DNA from: Parvularculaceae bacterium
GTDB taxonomy: Bacteria; Pseudomonadota; Alphaproteobacteria; Caulobacterales; Parvularculaceae
Direction: 5' to 3'
Assembly (NCBI GenBank): GCA_028284065.1
Contig: JANQSJ010000011.1
Span: 662,226 to 726,225 of the forward strand
DNA length: 64,000 nucleotides
Under the pieces are notes generated by a model, which was given only the letters and a program-made list of their open reading frames with translations, had not been told where the DNA came from and ran no database searches. Made by a program: the position numbers and the translations under genes. Within the stretch, counting starts at the first letter, position 1. The number at the start of each line of letters is the position of its first letter. Below, piece by piece: positions 1-9,239 of the stretch.

Positions 1-122
1 GCGTGATGCTGGCGCCGAGCTATGGCGCCCCGACAATGAACTATCACGACTTCGCCTACGTCCTGCGGGACGGCGTGGTCGAAGATGTCTGGCCGATAGA
101 CGCGCGCGGCTGCTCCCAGTGA
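1..122 (+). CDS. 3' end of an unidentified gene upstream of hyuA (partial)
   Basis: An open frame enters from the left edge (first full codon at base 3) and ends with TGA at 120-122, giving 39 C-terminal residues that finish in PIDARGCSQ. It lies 49 bases before the chosen hyuA start and on the same strand, so it may be the first visible gene of a hyuA-hyuB operon. The fragment is too short to assign a family; a metabolic enzyme of the same pathway is only an inference from position. Confidence 0.55.
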   Translation, partial: VMLAPSYGAPTMNYHDFAYVLRDGVVEDVWPIDARGCSQ

Positions 123-171
123 TGCGATGACGCCGCGCGCAAGGGCGCGCCAGTTGAACCGGAACTTCAAA

Positions 172-2265
172 ATGACCTCGACATACAGGCTCGGCGTAGA
201 CATCGGCGGCACCTTCACGGACATCGTCCTGCTTCGCGAAGATGGCGTCGTCTTCAGCAAGAAGATTCTCTCCACGCCGGATGACTACAGCCGCGCCATT
301 GAAGACGGCGTCGCGCAATTGCTTGCGGAAACGACGATAGAGCCGGGCGACATCGTTGAGTTCGGGCACGGTACGACCGTCGCCACCAACACGATCATCG
401 AGCGTAAGGGCGTCGAGTCCGCGCTTATTACGACGAAAGGCTTCCGCGACGTTCTGGAGCTCGGCCGATACCGCGTGCCGCGACTTTACGACCTCGCCTG
501 GCGCAAGCCCGACCCGCTGGTCGAGCGCCGGTTACGTTTTGAAGCAGACGAACGCATGAATGCGCGCGGCGAGCCCATAAAGCCGCTGCTGCTGGAGACG
601 ATCGATGCGGCCGCCGAAGCGATAGCCATGAGCGGGGTCACGTCGGTCGCGATCTGCTTCTTGCATTCCTACGCCAACGGCGACCACGAACGTCAGGCTG
701 CGGAGCGCCTTCGGCGACGCTTGCCGGACCTTTCCATCTCGATTTCGAGCGATCTCTCCCCGCAGCTTCAGGAGTACGAGCGCACGAGCACCACGGTCGT
801 CAACGCTTATCTTCGGCCGATCATCGACCGCTACGTCGAGTCGCTTCAACAGCGCATGAAGACGCTCGACATCGGCGCGCCGCTGAAGATCATGCAGTCG
901 AGCGGCTCGATGATGCCGGGGCGAACGGCGGCGGATCAGCCAATCTACATAATCGAATCCGGCCCCGCAGCAGGGGTCGTTGGCGCGCGCGAGATTTCAA
1001 CGGCGCGGGACATCGGCGACGTGATTGTATTCGATATGGGCGGCACGACGGCTAAAGCGTCGATCGTCGCGGACGGCGCGTTTTCCATGATGCCCGAAAC
1101 GGAAGTGGGCGGCGGCGCGGCGCTTGGCGGCCACCGCCTAATCAAGGGCGCCGGCTATATCGTTCAGGCGCCGACGATAGACATTGCGGAAGTCGGGGCC
1201 GGCGGCGGCAGCATCGCGCACCTCGATGACGCAGGCGGCCTCCGCGTCGGCCCCCGCAGCGCCGGCGCGTCGCCGGGTCCCGCCTGTTATGGGCGCGGCG
1301 GCGAGGACGCGACCGTTACCGACGCCAACCTTCTGCTCGGATATCTGAACCCGGATCGTCTTGTGGGCGGCGAACTGGAGATTCGCCAAGACCTTGCTAA
1401 CGACGCGATCTCGCGCCTCGGCGACAGTCTTGGACTTGACTCAACGGAAACCGCCTTCGGCATTCATCAGCTTGCGAACAGCAGCATGTTGCGCGCCCTG
1501 AAGAGCGTTACTATCGAGCGGGGCTTCGACCCTGCGTCATTCACGCTTTTCGCCATCGGCGGTAATGGCGGCGTCCACGGATGGGGCATGGCCGAAGCGC
1601 TCGACATCCGCCGGATCGTCATCCCGCCCGTCTCCGGCCTCTTCAGCGCGCTCGGACTGTTGTTTGTCGACGTGGAGCGCGAGGCGGTGCGGGCTTACTA
1701 CAAGCCGCTCGCTGACATTGACCCAACGGACTTGGCTGAGGAAGTTCGAAAGACACGGGCGCTAGTCGGCGAGATGCTCGCTTCCGACGGGTTTGAAGAC
1801 GAACGCGCCCACGACGTACAGGTCTTCCTCGGGCTGAAGTATCAGGGACAGATGGAAAGCCTCACCGCCCCGCTTCCCACAGGCGAGATCGACAACGCCG
1901 CCATCGCGGACGTCGCCGAAGCTTTCGGCGCGGAGCACGAGCGCGCCTTCGGATATCGATCGGATCGCGAGCCCCTGCAGGTCGTGTTCATTAAGGCGGT
2001 TGGCCGCGCCGCATCGGAGCGCAATCGCGTTCCAGATGGCGTCAATCGAGGAGACGCGCGCGAAACGCCGACGAGCGAACCCAGGAGAGCCTATTTCGGC
2101 CCTGAATTCGGTTGGCGTAACGCCGAGGTATTCACGTCCCGCAGCGACCTCGTCGTCCGACGCGAAGGCCCGGCGATTGTCGAGGAATATGACTGCACCA
2201 CCGTCATCCCGCCTCGCTGGGCGGGTCAGTGCGACGACTGGGGCAATATCGTCCTTACACGGTAA
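172..2265 (+). CDS. hyuA: Hydantoinase/oxoprolinase subunit A (ATP-dependent lactam hydrolase)
   Basis: This 697-aa protein is the ATP-binding half of the hydantoinase/5-oxoprolinase family, whose members use ATP to open a cyclic amide such as 5-oxoproline or N-methylhydantoin. Near its N-terminus it has the actin-fold phosphate loop GVDIGGTFTDIV, and around residue 300 a second one, VFDMGGTTAKASI. Length fits the family. The reading frame extends upstream to 127, but the ATG at 172 places the conserved GVDIGGT segment at the usual distance from the start, so I chose it; the ribosome site there (GGAAC) is weak. hyuB follows 33 bases later. The actual substrate cannot be read from sequence; the family also includes acetone carboxylase-like subunits. 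Confidence 0.9.
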   Translation: MTSTYRLGVDIGGTFTDIVLLREDGVVFSKKILSTPDDYSRAIEDGVAQLLAETTIEPGDIVEFGHGTTVATNTIIERKGVESALITTKGFRDVLELGRYRVPRLYDLAWRKPDPLVERRLRFEADERMNARGEPIKPLLLETIDAAAEAIAMSGVTSVAICFLHSYANGDHERQAAERLRRRLPDLSISISSDLSPQLQEYERTSTTVVNAYLRPIIDRYVESLQQRMKTLDIGAPLKIMQSSGSMMPGRTAADQPIYIIESGPAAGVVGAREISTARDIGDVIVFDMGGTTAKASIVADGAFSMMPETEVGGGAALGGHRLIKGAGYIVQAPTIDIAEVGAGGGSIAHLDDAGGLRVGPRSAGASPGPACYGRGGEDATVTDANLLLGYLNPDRLVGGELEIRQDLANDAISRLGDSLGLDSTETAFGIHQLANSSMLRALKSVTIERGFDPASFTLFAIGGNGGVHGWGMAEALDIRRIVIPPVSGLFSALGLLFVDVEREAVRAYYKPLADIDPTDLAEEVRKTRALVGEMLASDGFEDERAHDVQVFLGLKYQGQMESLTAPLPTGEIDNAAIADVAEAFGAEHERAFGYRSDREPLQVVFIKAVGRAASERNRVPDGVNRGDARETPTSEPRRAYFGPEFGWRNAEVFTSRSDLVVRREGPAIVEEYDCTTVIPPRWAGQCDDWGNIVLTR

Positions 2266-2298
2266 TTCTATCGAGAAAGCGAATATCAGGCGGAGCCA

Positions 2299-4029
2299 AT
2301 GGCGATAAATCCCATCAAACGCGACATCATCCGAAACGCGCTCGCGACCGTCGCGGATAATATGATCGTTACGGTCGTCCAGACGGCGCGGTCGCCCATC
2401 GTCAAGAACAAGCTTGATTTTTCGACGGCTATCTGCACCGCGGAGGGGGATCTGGCGGGTCAGGGACTCGCCTTGCCCGCCCATCTCGGCGCGATCATGC
2501 CTCCGCTGAAAGCAGTGATCGAAGACTTTCGCGGCGACATCAATCCTGGCGACGTATTTATAAACAACGACCCATATCGCGGCGGCAGCCACCTCATCGA
2601 CATTTTCATGTTCCAGCCAGTCTTCGAGGGAGATGACTTAATCGCCTTCGCTTCCATAATCATTCATCATACGGACATCGGCGGACGCGTCGCTGGCGGC
2701 CAGGCCTCTGACAATTCCGAAATCTACCAGGAAGGTCTCCGGATCCCGCCCCTGAAAATTGTGGCGGCGGGGAAGAACAACGAAACGGTCTTCAAGATCA
2801 TCGAGGCCAACGTGCGCATGCCTCAACGGGTAATCGGCGACGTCCTTGCGCAACTGGCGTCGCTCCGCCTTGCGGAGAAAGAAATGCAAAAGCTCATCGC
2901 GGAGCATGGCGGCGAAGAGCTCACGGCCTACATGGCGGACTTGATCGACCACACGGAAAAGCTGACCCGCGCGGCGATCGCCAAACTCCCCGACGGCGTC
3001 GCGGAATTCGAAGACGTCATTGACGATGACGGCGTAAGCGACGATCCCATAAACATAAAGTGCAAGTTGACCATTGATGGCGACGAAGTCACGGCGGATT
3101 TCACCGGGACGTCACCGCAGACAAAATCCTCAATCAATCCAAATGTCGAGTTTACGCAATCCTGCGTCTACGCCGCTGTTCGAACGGTGCTTGACCCTCT
3201 GCATCCGAATAATTTTGGGTTCCACAAGCCGATTAACATCGTGACTGAGCCTGGTTCATTCGTACACCCTGTCTTTCCGGCCGCATTCGCGGCGCGGGGC
3301 CTCGCTTCGCACCGCGTGCGCCAGGTCGTGCTCGGCGCAATGGCAAAGCTGATGCCGGAGCGCATGCCGGCCTGCTATGGCGGTTCGGAATGCATGGTGG
3401 GTTTCTACGGAAAGGACGCGGACGGAAACATGTTTCTGTGCAATGAAGGCCAGAACACGACGAGCCTCGGGGGCGGTCCGTTCGGCGACGGTCAGGACGG
3501 CGCTGCGTTCCCTCTCTCGAATGTCGCAAATACGCCGATCGAACTGCTTGAAGCGGAGAACCCGCTACTCGTCGAGGAATACGGATTTTTGCCAGACACC
3601 GGCGGACCGGGGCGACATCGCGGCGGCCTCGGCGTGGTGAAGCAATGGCGCGCGCTGGCCGATGACACGAGCGTGCAGCTTCGCTCCGATCGCTACAAGA
3701 GTCCGCCCTGGGGCCTTTGGGGCGGCCTCGCAGGCGCGCCCGGAAGAGTGACCGTCAAGAGACGCAATGGCGACAGCTTTTCGCCGCCATCCAAGGGGCG
3801 CTTTCGTGTGGACAAGGACGATGTCGTCCGCGCCGAAATGCCAGGAGCCGGCGGTTTTGAACCGGCGTTCGACCGCGCGCCGGCGGCCGTTTTGGACGAT
3901 GTCGTTCAGGAAAAAATGTCAGTCGAGCACGCCCGCGCCGCCTATGGCGTCGTGATCGATCCGGAAACGCAAAGCATCGACGAAGCCGCCACCGCTGACC
4001 TCAGAGCGGCAAGCGCTCGCTCTGCTTGA
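2299..4029 (+). CDS. hyuB: Hydantoinase/oxoprolinase subunit B
   Basis: This 576-aa protein is the partner of HyuA and supplies the B half of the ATP-dependent lactamase. Family features are the INPIKRDIIRNALATVADNM start, the INNDPYRGGSHLIDI segment near residue 95 and the glycine-rich GGPGRHRGGLGVVKQWR segment near residue 440, all typical of HyuB/OplB C-terminal oxoprolinase domains. It starts at an ATG preceded by GGCGGAG. It is cotranscribed with hyuA and converges tail to tail with pxpA, 16 bases away. The presence of both hyuAB and a PxpA-type gene suggests a lactam-handling locus. Which ring is opened is inference only. Confidence 0.9.
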   Translation: MAINPIKRDIIRNALATVADNMIVTVVQTARSPIVKNKLDFSTAICTAEGDLAGQGLALPAHLGAIMPPLKAVIEDFRGDINPGDVFINNDPYRGGSHLIDIFMFQPVFEGDDLIAFASIIIHHTDIGGRVAGGQASDNSEIYQEGLRIPPLKIVAAGKNNETVFKIIEANVRMPQRVIGDVLAQLASLRLAEKEMQKLIAEHGGEELTAYMADLIDHTEKLTRAAIAKLPDGVAEFEDVIDDDGVSDDPINIKCKLTIDGDEVTADFTGTSPQTKSSINPNVEFTQSCVYAAVRTVLDPLHPNNFGFHKPINIVTEPGSFVHPVFPAAFAARGLASHRVRQVVLGAMAKLMPERMPACYGGSECMVGFYGKDADGNMFLCNEGQNTTSLGGGPFGDGQDGAAFPLSNVANTPIELLEAENPLLVEEYGFLPDTGGPGRHRGGLGVVKQWRALADDTSVQLRSDRYKSPPWGLWGGLAGAPGRVTVKRRNGDSFSPPSKGRFRVDKDDVVRAEMPGAGGFEPAFDRAPAAVLDDVVQEKMSVEHARAAYGVVIDPETQSIDEAATADLRAASARSA

Positions 4030-4045
4030 GTCGACCACCGCGGCG

Positions 4046-4852
4046 TCACGGCCGATCGCGGACCGCAATCCGAATGCCGGCTGCTTCAAGCCCGTTCCGC
4101 AGCGCCCGGACCGTTTCGACGTCTCGGGGACCTTCGACATGAACGCACGCGGTGTCGGCGGGCAACGGAATTCTAACGCCGTCTGATGCGTTCACCGCCT
4201 GCTCGCGCGCAAATTTGATCAATTGGCGGACGACCTCATCCCCGTCCTCAATGAGGCCGCCCGGTTTCGTCCGCGTGCGCGGCATGCCGTCTGGGTCATA
4301 AACACGCCCTGCGAACACATCCGCCGCCAGACGCAGGCCTTCGGCGCGGGCAGCGGGAATGAGCTCGCCAAAAGCGTACAACACCAGCGAACGGTCGAAA
4401 TCGGCGACCGCCCGGGCAATCGCCTCCGCGAGATCCCGCCGCCTGCCCGCAAGCCATCCCAAAGCGCCATGGGGCTTCACATGGCGCATGCGCGCGCCCT
4501 CAGCTTGCGCCACCCCGGCGACAGCGCTGATCTGGTAGAGGATCGCGTCCTCCAGCGCCTGTCGCGGCATCGCGACTTCGTAGAGCCCGAAATTGAACCG
4601 ATCCGGATAGGAAGGATGAGCGCCAATGGACACGTTGTTCTTGATGGCGAGGCGAATGGCCGAACGGATCGTCGTCGGATCGCCGCCGTGGAATCCACAT
4701 CCGATGTTTGCGGACGAAATCAACGGCATGACGCCTTCATCATCGCCGACGCGGTGAACGCCAAGCGATTCCCCGAGATCGCAGTTGAGGTCGAGCGCGC
4801 CCCCTTCCTCGCGGTCGCCCCGCGGGGCGTCGATGTCGTCCCGCCCCGTCAC
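4046..4852 (-). CDS. pxpA: LamB/YcsF family protein, 5-oxoprolinase subunit A-like
   Basis: The 268-aa product belongs to the LamB/YcsF family; in Escherichia coli and Bacillus the family member PxpA works with PxpB and PxpC to hydrolyse 5-oxoproline. The diagnostic N-terminal stretch LDLNCDLGESLGV, followed by SANIGCGFHGGDPTTI and the SIGAHPSYPDR motif, is intact, as is the HVKPHGALG segment. The start is a GTG whose GTGA overlaps the SDR stop, indicating translational coupling. No pxpB or pxpC is visible, so the protein may work with HyuAB here or on another substrate. Roughly 19 residues precede the usual family N-terminus. Confidence 0.88.
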   Translation of the reverse strand: MTGRDDIDAPRGDREEGGALDLNCDLGESLGVHRVGDDEGVMPLISSANIGCGFHGGDPTTIRSAIRLAIKNNVSIGAHPSYPDRFNFGLYEVAMPRQALEDAILYQISAVAGVAQAEGARMRHVKPHGALGWLAGRRRDLAEAIARAVADFDRSLVLYAFGELIPAARAEGLRLAADVFAGRVYDPDGMPRTRTKPGGLIEDGDEVVRQLIKFAREQAVNASDGVRIPLPADTACVHVEGPRDVETVRALRNGLEAAGIRIAVRDRP

Positions 4853-5601
4853 AGGCGCACAATGCCCCCATCGACGCTGATGGTCTGGCCATTGACGCTC
4901 GCGGCCGCATCGGAGGCGAGAAAAGCGACTGTTTCGGCCACCTCTTGCGGCGCGATCTTTGCGCCGGTTGGGATCGACGCGACAAGCCGCGCTTCGTACT
5001 CGGACAGTTCAATGCCCTGAAGCGCGCTCTGCTCCTCCAGCACGCCCTGCAACATCGGCGTATCGAGCGGCCCCGGGCACACGGCGTTGACAGTGATGCC
5101 TGACGGCGCAAGGTCGAGCGCCAGGCCCTTGGTCAGGCCAAGGAGACCCGCTTTCGCCGCGCAATAATGGGCGTGATTTTTGACGCCGACGCGCCCCGCC
5201 GTGGAGCCGATATTAATGATTCGGCCGCCGCCGCCGCGCGCCAGCATGTGGCGCGCCGCCTCGCGCGCGCACAGGAAAGCGCCCTTTAGATTGACGTCAA
5301 TCATCTCGTCCCATGCGTCGGACGACATGCTGTCAATCGGCGCAATTTTCACAAGTCCTGCATTATTGATGAGGACGTCCACGCGTCCGAAGGTTGCGAT
5401 GACCTTCTGCACCGCTTCGACGACCTCAGGCTCATCCGTGACGTTCATTCTTGTGTAGAAAGTCAAGATGGCGGCGTCTTCGCTCGAGGACTCCGCCAGA
5501 TCACCTCCCGCAACGACGTCGCCGCGCCGCAGGAAGGCGTCGGCAAGCGCGCGGCCGAGTCCCCCCAGCGCGCCGGTAATCAGTATCACTCGTTCCGCCA
5601 T
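4849..5601 (-). CDS. SDR-family NAD(P)-dependent oxidoreductase
   Basis: A 250-aa classical short-chain dehydrogenase/reductase. It has the nucleotide-binding TGALGGLG motif at residues ~8-15, the structural NNAG, the catalytic serine in NIGSTAG and the YxxxK pair in HYCAAKAG, plus the CPGPLDTPM segment. Such enzymes interconvert alcohols and ketones in the cytoplasm. I chose the ATG at 5601, preceded by AAAGGCGG; a TTG one codon upstream is less likely. It is the first gene of a two-gene unit with pxpA and is divergent from the LacI-type regulator, with which it shares the upstream region. A role producing a beta-keto acid for the nearby BKACE enzymes is plausible but inferred. Confidence 0.9.
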   Translation of the reverse strand: MAERVILITGALGGLGRALADAFLRRGDVVAGGDLAESSSEDAAILTFYTRMNVTDEPEVVEAVQKVIATFGRVDVLINNAGLVKIAPIDSMSSDAWDEMIDVNLKGAFLCAREAARHMLARGGGGRIINIGSTAGRVGVKNHAHYCAAKAGLLGLTKGLALDLAPSGITVNAVCPGPLDTPMLQGVLEEQSALQGIELSEYEARLVASIPTGAKIAPQEVAETVAFLASDAAASVNGQTISVDGGIVRL

Positions 5602-5676
5602 CAACCGCCTTTCTTGAGTCGTTTTTTGAGTCGTTGCGGAAAAGGCGATGGCTTTCGCTATCGCTTTGAGCCATTA

Positions 5677-5690
5677 TGGTAGCGCTATCA
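5677..5690. promoter_or_regulatory. Near-palindromic operator candidate for the LacI-family regulator
   Basis: The 14-mer TGGTAGCGCTATCA is a 12/14 palindrome centred on a CG step, the usual architecture of LacI/GalR-family operators. It lies 20 bases before the regulator's ATG and within the 108-base region shared with the divergent SDR gene. A related partial site, CGCTATC, recurs at 5656-5662. I infer autoregulation and control of both arms. Confidence 0.55.
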
Positions 5691-5709
5691 GCTGCAAAGA
5701 TACATACCG

Positions 5710-6777
5710 ATGCCCAAATTAGGGAAATCCACGGAACAAAAGGCCGAATCCCAGCGGGCGAGCCGTCGCGGCCGCTCGCAACGCGTCAGGATTGAGGATA
5801 TCGCCCGGGACGCGGGCGTCGGCGTGATGACTGTGTCGCGGGCGATCAACAATCCGTCCTCCGTTTCAAAGGAGAAACTCAAGAAGATTCGCGCCGTCAT
5901 CGCAAAGACCGGATACGTGCCGAATATGGTCGCCGGCAGCCTCGCGTCCAACAGAAGCAAGATCATTGCGGTCCTCAACCCGACGATGCGGACGTCCGTC
6001 TTCTACGACATGATCCAGGGAATGTGGGACGTTCTGGATAGCGAGGGCTACCAGGTTCTATTGGGCAGTACTGATTATTCCAAGGAGCGCGAGGAAAAGC
6101 TCATAAGAACATTCCTGAGCCGGCAAGCCGACGGCCTTGTCCTAATTGGCGCGGAACACTCCGAAGGCGCGCGGGACTTTCTTGCGACCAATGACACGGC
6201 TGTCGTTGAGACATTTGATCTGCCGAGCGAACCTATCGACATGGTCGTCGGCTTCTCGGCCCTCGACGCGGCTGAAACGCTCGGACGACGCGCAGCGGAA
6301 TGGGGGTATCGCTCCGTTACGATCATCAGCGCCCCGAAAACCACCGACAACCGAACGGAGCGGCGCGTCACCGGCTTCAAGAAGGGCCTTGCGACCCACG
6401 GCGTCAAGGTCGGCGCGCGCCACGTGCTCATGACCAAGGAGCTGTCCGTTAGCGCAGGCGCGGCGGCGATGGAGCGCGTGATCGCTCAGACGCCGGATGT
6501 CGATCTGGTGATGTGCACCAACGACATGCTGGCGGTCGGCGCCGTCTTGACCTGTCAACGCAATGGCTGGTCGGTGCCCGAACGCGTCGCCATCACCGGT
6601 TTCGGCGACATTGAAATGGCGCGCGTCCTGAGCCCCAGCCTGTCGACCGTCCGCATCAAGGGTGAAGAGATCGGCCGCGAGTCGGCAAAGTTGCTGCTCC
6701 AGCGGCTAAGCGGCGGCGAGAAGCGCACAACGGTCATGGACGTCGGCTTTGAAATCCTGAGAAGGGAAAGCGCGTGA
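5710..6777 (+). CDS. LacI-family transcriptional regulator
   Basis: A 355-aa repressor-type protein. An Arg/Lys/Ser-rich N-terminal extension of about 25 residues precedes a canonical LacI helix-turn-helix (RIEDIARDAGVGVMTVSRAIN, residues ~27-47, hinge to ~72), followed by a periplasmic-binding-like effector domain ending near FGDIEMARVLSPSLSTVRI. It heads the transporter/BKACE operon, and its last codons overlap the start of the POT transporter gene (GTGA). It probably senses a pathway metabolite and controls both divergent transcription units through the palindrome just upstream. The effector is unknown; GntR-like members of this family bind sugar acids, but nothing here requires that. Confidence 0.9.
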   Translation: MPKLGKSTEQKAESQRASRRGRSQRVRIEDIARDAGVGVMTVSRAINNPSSVSKEKLKKIRAVIAKTGYVPNMVAGSLASNRSKIIAVLNPTMRTSVFYDMIQGMWDVLDSEGYQVLLGSTDYSKEREEKLIRTFLSRQADGLVLIGAEHSEGARDFLATNDTAVVETFDLPSEPIDMVVGFSALDAAETLGRRAAEWGYRSVTIISAPKTTDNRTERRVTGFKKGLATHGVKVGARHVLMTKELSVSAGAAAMERVIAQTPDVDLVMCTNDMLAVGAVLTCQRNGWSVPERVAITGFGDIEMARVLSPSLSTVRIKGEEIGRESAKLLLQRLSGGEKRTTVMDVGFEILRRESA

Positions 6778-8261
6778 CGACGGCCGACGCTAAATCCGCC
6801 GGCGGCCTTTTGCGCGGGCAGCATCCCGGCCTCCTCGTCATGTCGATGACGGAGATTTGGGAACGGATGGCCTATTACGGCATGCGCGCCATCCTTGTTC
6901 TGTACCTCGTTGACACGGACCAAGGCTTTTCTCTGGATAAGGACTATGCTGCGGCGATGTTTGGCCTGTTTCTGTCCATGGCCTATATGACATCGCTGCT
7001 TGGCGGATGGATCGGCGACCGGGTTTTAGGCGCGACGTCCGCCATCATTCTCGGCGCCGTCTTCCTGATGCTCGGGAACTTTACGCTCGCCCTCGCGCCG
7101 GAGCTCAATCTCTTTTATCTCGGTCTTTTCTTCATTGTAATCGGTATCAGCCTCCTGAAACCGAACATCAGCGCCGTGATCTCATTTCTGTACCCTGAGG
7201 GGGGCGCACGGCGCGATCACGCATTTTACATTTTCTATCTCGCCATTAATCTCGGCGCCCTATTTGGCCCCTTTGTGACCGCAGGCGTCTCAAGCGTCTA
7301 CGGTTATCGCGCCGGATTAGCGTGCGCCGGCTTCGGCATGGTTCTTGGAATCGCGCAGCTCATCTTCGCCTTGCAGCGCGGCGCGATCTCGTTGCGCCTC
7401 GGCCAACCGGAAACGCGCCGTCCCCTGTCCTTTCTGGAGCGAGCTGTTATCGGCGGAACGGCGATCGCCGTCGTCGCCGTCGCGGCGGCGATCGTCTTTG
7501 GCGACATACGTCTCGACATCAACAGTGTGATCGATCTCGTCAGCATCTTCCTCCTGTTTCTCGCGGTGGGGTATTTTGGTTTCTTGTTCTTCATCGGAGA
7601 CCTGACATCCGACGAGAAAAAGAACGTTGGCGGATTATTGATCCTTTTCTTCGGCGCGGTGCTTTTCTACCTTGGCTTGTCCCAGCCCGGGTCCTCGTTC
7701 AATCTCTTCACGCTGGAATATACGAACCGCGTCGTCCGCGGCTATGAGATACCGACAGGCTGGTTTCAGGCGATTAATCCGGCGTTCACGCTTCTTCTGA
7801 CGCCGCTCTTCGCGAAGCTCTGGCTCGATCTCGCGGCGAAGGACGCCAATCCGCCGGTCGCCGGCAAGTTCGCCATTGCGATCGCGTGTACGGCGGCGGC
7901 GTTCGCCTCAATTGGCGTCGCCGCTCTTCTGGTGACGGAAGGGCGCCTCGCATCGCCGCTATGGCTTGTCCTGACATATTTCGCTCAGACATGCGCTGAA
8001 ATCATCCTTATTCCAATCGGCCTTAGTTTCGTCACGAAGCTGATGCCCGACCGATACGTGGGTCAGGGGATGGGGATTTGGTTTCTGTCGGTATCAATTG
8101 GATATCTGCTTGGCGGACGGTACGCCGGGGCGTTTGATTATTCCGACACGACGGCGATGGGGGTTCAGTTTCTGACACTCGCCACGGCGTTCGGCGTCGC
8201 CGCAGTGTTGCTTGCCGTCCTAATCCGGCCTGCGCGCCCGCTCTTCGCCCGCGTCGAATGA
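6774..8261 (+). CDS. POT-family proton-coupled oligopeptide transporter
   Basis: A 495-aa inner-membrane protein of the PTR2/POT branch of the major facilitator superfamily, which imports di- and tripeptides with protons. The N-terminal EIWERMAYYGMRAILVLYL segment is the family's ExxERFxYY-type proton-coupling motif, and GGWIGDRVLGAT matches the loop after helix 2. About 12-14 hydrophobic segments follow. The start is a GTG overlapping the regulator's stop, so expression is coupled to the LacI gene. Its place in the operon suggests that the nutrient enters as a peptide or peptide-like compound. Confidence 0.9.
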   Translation: MTTADAKSAGGLLRGQHPGLLVMSMTEIWERMAYYGMRAILVLYLVDTDQGFSLDKDYAAAMFGLFLSMAYMTSLLGGWIGDRVLGATSAIILGAVFLMLGNFTLALAPELNLFYLGLFFIVIGISLLKPNISAVISFLYPEGGARRDHAFYIFYLAINLGALFGPFVTAGVSSVYGYRAGLACAGFGMVLGIAQLIFALQRGAISLRLGQPETRRPLSFLERAVIGGTAIAVVAVAAAIVFGDIRLDINSVIDLVSIFLLFLAVGYFGFLFFIGDLTSDEKKNVGGLLILFFGAVLFYLGLSQPGSSFNLFTLEYTNRVVRGYEIPTGWFQAINPAFTLLLTPLFAKLWLDLAAKDANPPVAGKFAIAIACTAAAFASIGVAALLVTEGRLASPLWLVLTYFAQTCAEIILIPIGLSFVTKLMPDRYVGQGMGIWFLSVSIGYLLGGRYAGAFDYSDTTAMGVQFLTLATAFGVAAVLLAVLIRPARPLFARVE

Positions 8262-8286
8262 AGCCGCTTCAAGAGAAATCCGAAAG

Positions 8287-9189
8287 ATGACCAAACGCAA
8301 GACCATCATTACGTGCGCAGTGACCGGCGCCGCGGACACAATGGCGAAAAACCCCGCCGTACCTGTCACGCCGGAAGAGATTGCGACATCCTGCATCGAA
8401 GCCGCCGAAGCGGGCGCGGCGATCGTTCATATTCATGTGCGCGATCCGGAAACAGCCGCGCCCAGCACGGACCTGGACCTTTATCGAGACGTCGTGGAGC
8501 GCATCAAGACGTCTCGCTGCGACGTTCTTATCAACCTCACCACCGGCTACGGACAACGCATTCATCTGCAGAATGACCAAATCCGCGAGATGGGCCCAAA
8601 AACGAACCTCATGCCGGCGGAAGACCGGATCGCCCATATTCGCGCGCTGTCGCCGGACATTTGTAGCCTTGATGTGGCGACAATGAACTCGGGCGGCGCA
8701 TTCGGCGACACGGTCATGGTCAACGCGCCGCATCAGTTGACTCTCATGGCGACCGGCATGCGCGATGCGGGGACAAAGCCGGAACTCGAAGTCTTCGACG
8801 TCGGACATGTTCGCCTCGCGGTCGATATGATCGAAAGAGGCGTCGTGGCGAGACCGCCGTTTTTCCAGCTCGCATTAGGCGTTAAATGGGGCGCGCCCGC
8901 CGACGCCCAAACGATAGACTTCCTGCGTCGGCTGCTGCCTGAGGATGCGGAATGGGCGGCGTTCGGCATTTCGCGCGAGAGCCTTCCGACAGCGACATTG
9001 TCGTTCCTGATGGGCGGACATATGCGCGTCGGCCTGGAGGACAACCTCTATCTGGAGGCCGGCGCACTCGCCCCTTCGAATGCGGCGCTTGTCGAACAGG
9101 CCGTAAAGGTGGTGCTTCTGCATGGCCAGGACGTCGCCAGCCCGACAGAGGCGCGGTCGATTCTCGCCCTCGACGGCCCGACGCCCTGA
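8287..9189 (+). CDS. Beta-keto acid cleavage enzyme (BKACE, DUF849)
   Basis: This 300-aa TIM-barrel protein belongs to the BKACE family, which condenses a beta-keto acid with acetyl-CoA and releases acetoacetate plus a new acyl-CoA; the founding member is the 3-keto-5-aminohexanoate cleavage enzyme of lysine fermentation. The zinc ligands are visible as H48 and H50 in VHIHVRDP and the glutamate in VGLEDNLYL near the C-terminus. It lies 25 bases after the transporter and is followed by a second BKACE, so two related beta-keto acids may be handled. The substrate is not predictable by eye. Confidence 0.92.
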   Translation: MTKRKTIITCAVTGAADTMAKNPAVPVTPEEIATSCIEAAEAGAAIVHIHVRDPETAAPSTDLDLYRDVVERIKTSRCDVLINLTTGYGQRIHLQNDQIREMGPKTNLMPAEDRIAHIRALSPDICSLDVATMNSGGAFGDTVMVNAPHQLTLMATGMRDAGTKPELEVFDVGHVRLAVDMIERGVVARPPFFQLALGVKWGAPADAQTIDFLRRLLPEDAEWAAFGISRESLPTATLSFLMGGHMRVGLEDNLYLEAGALAPSNAALVEQAVKVVLLHGQDVASPTEARSILALDGPTP

Positions 9190-9239
9190 AAGGACGAGCG
9201 CGGCGTGTCGAGGGTTGCGCCTATTTGAGGAGATGTTTC

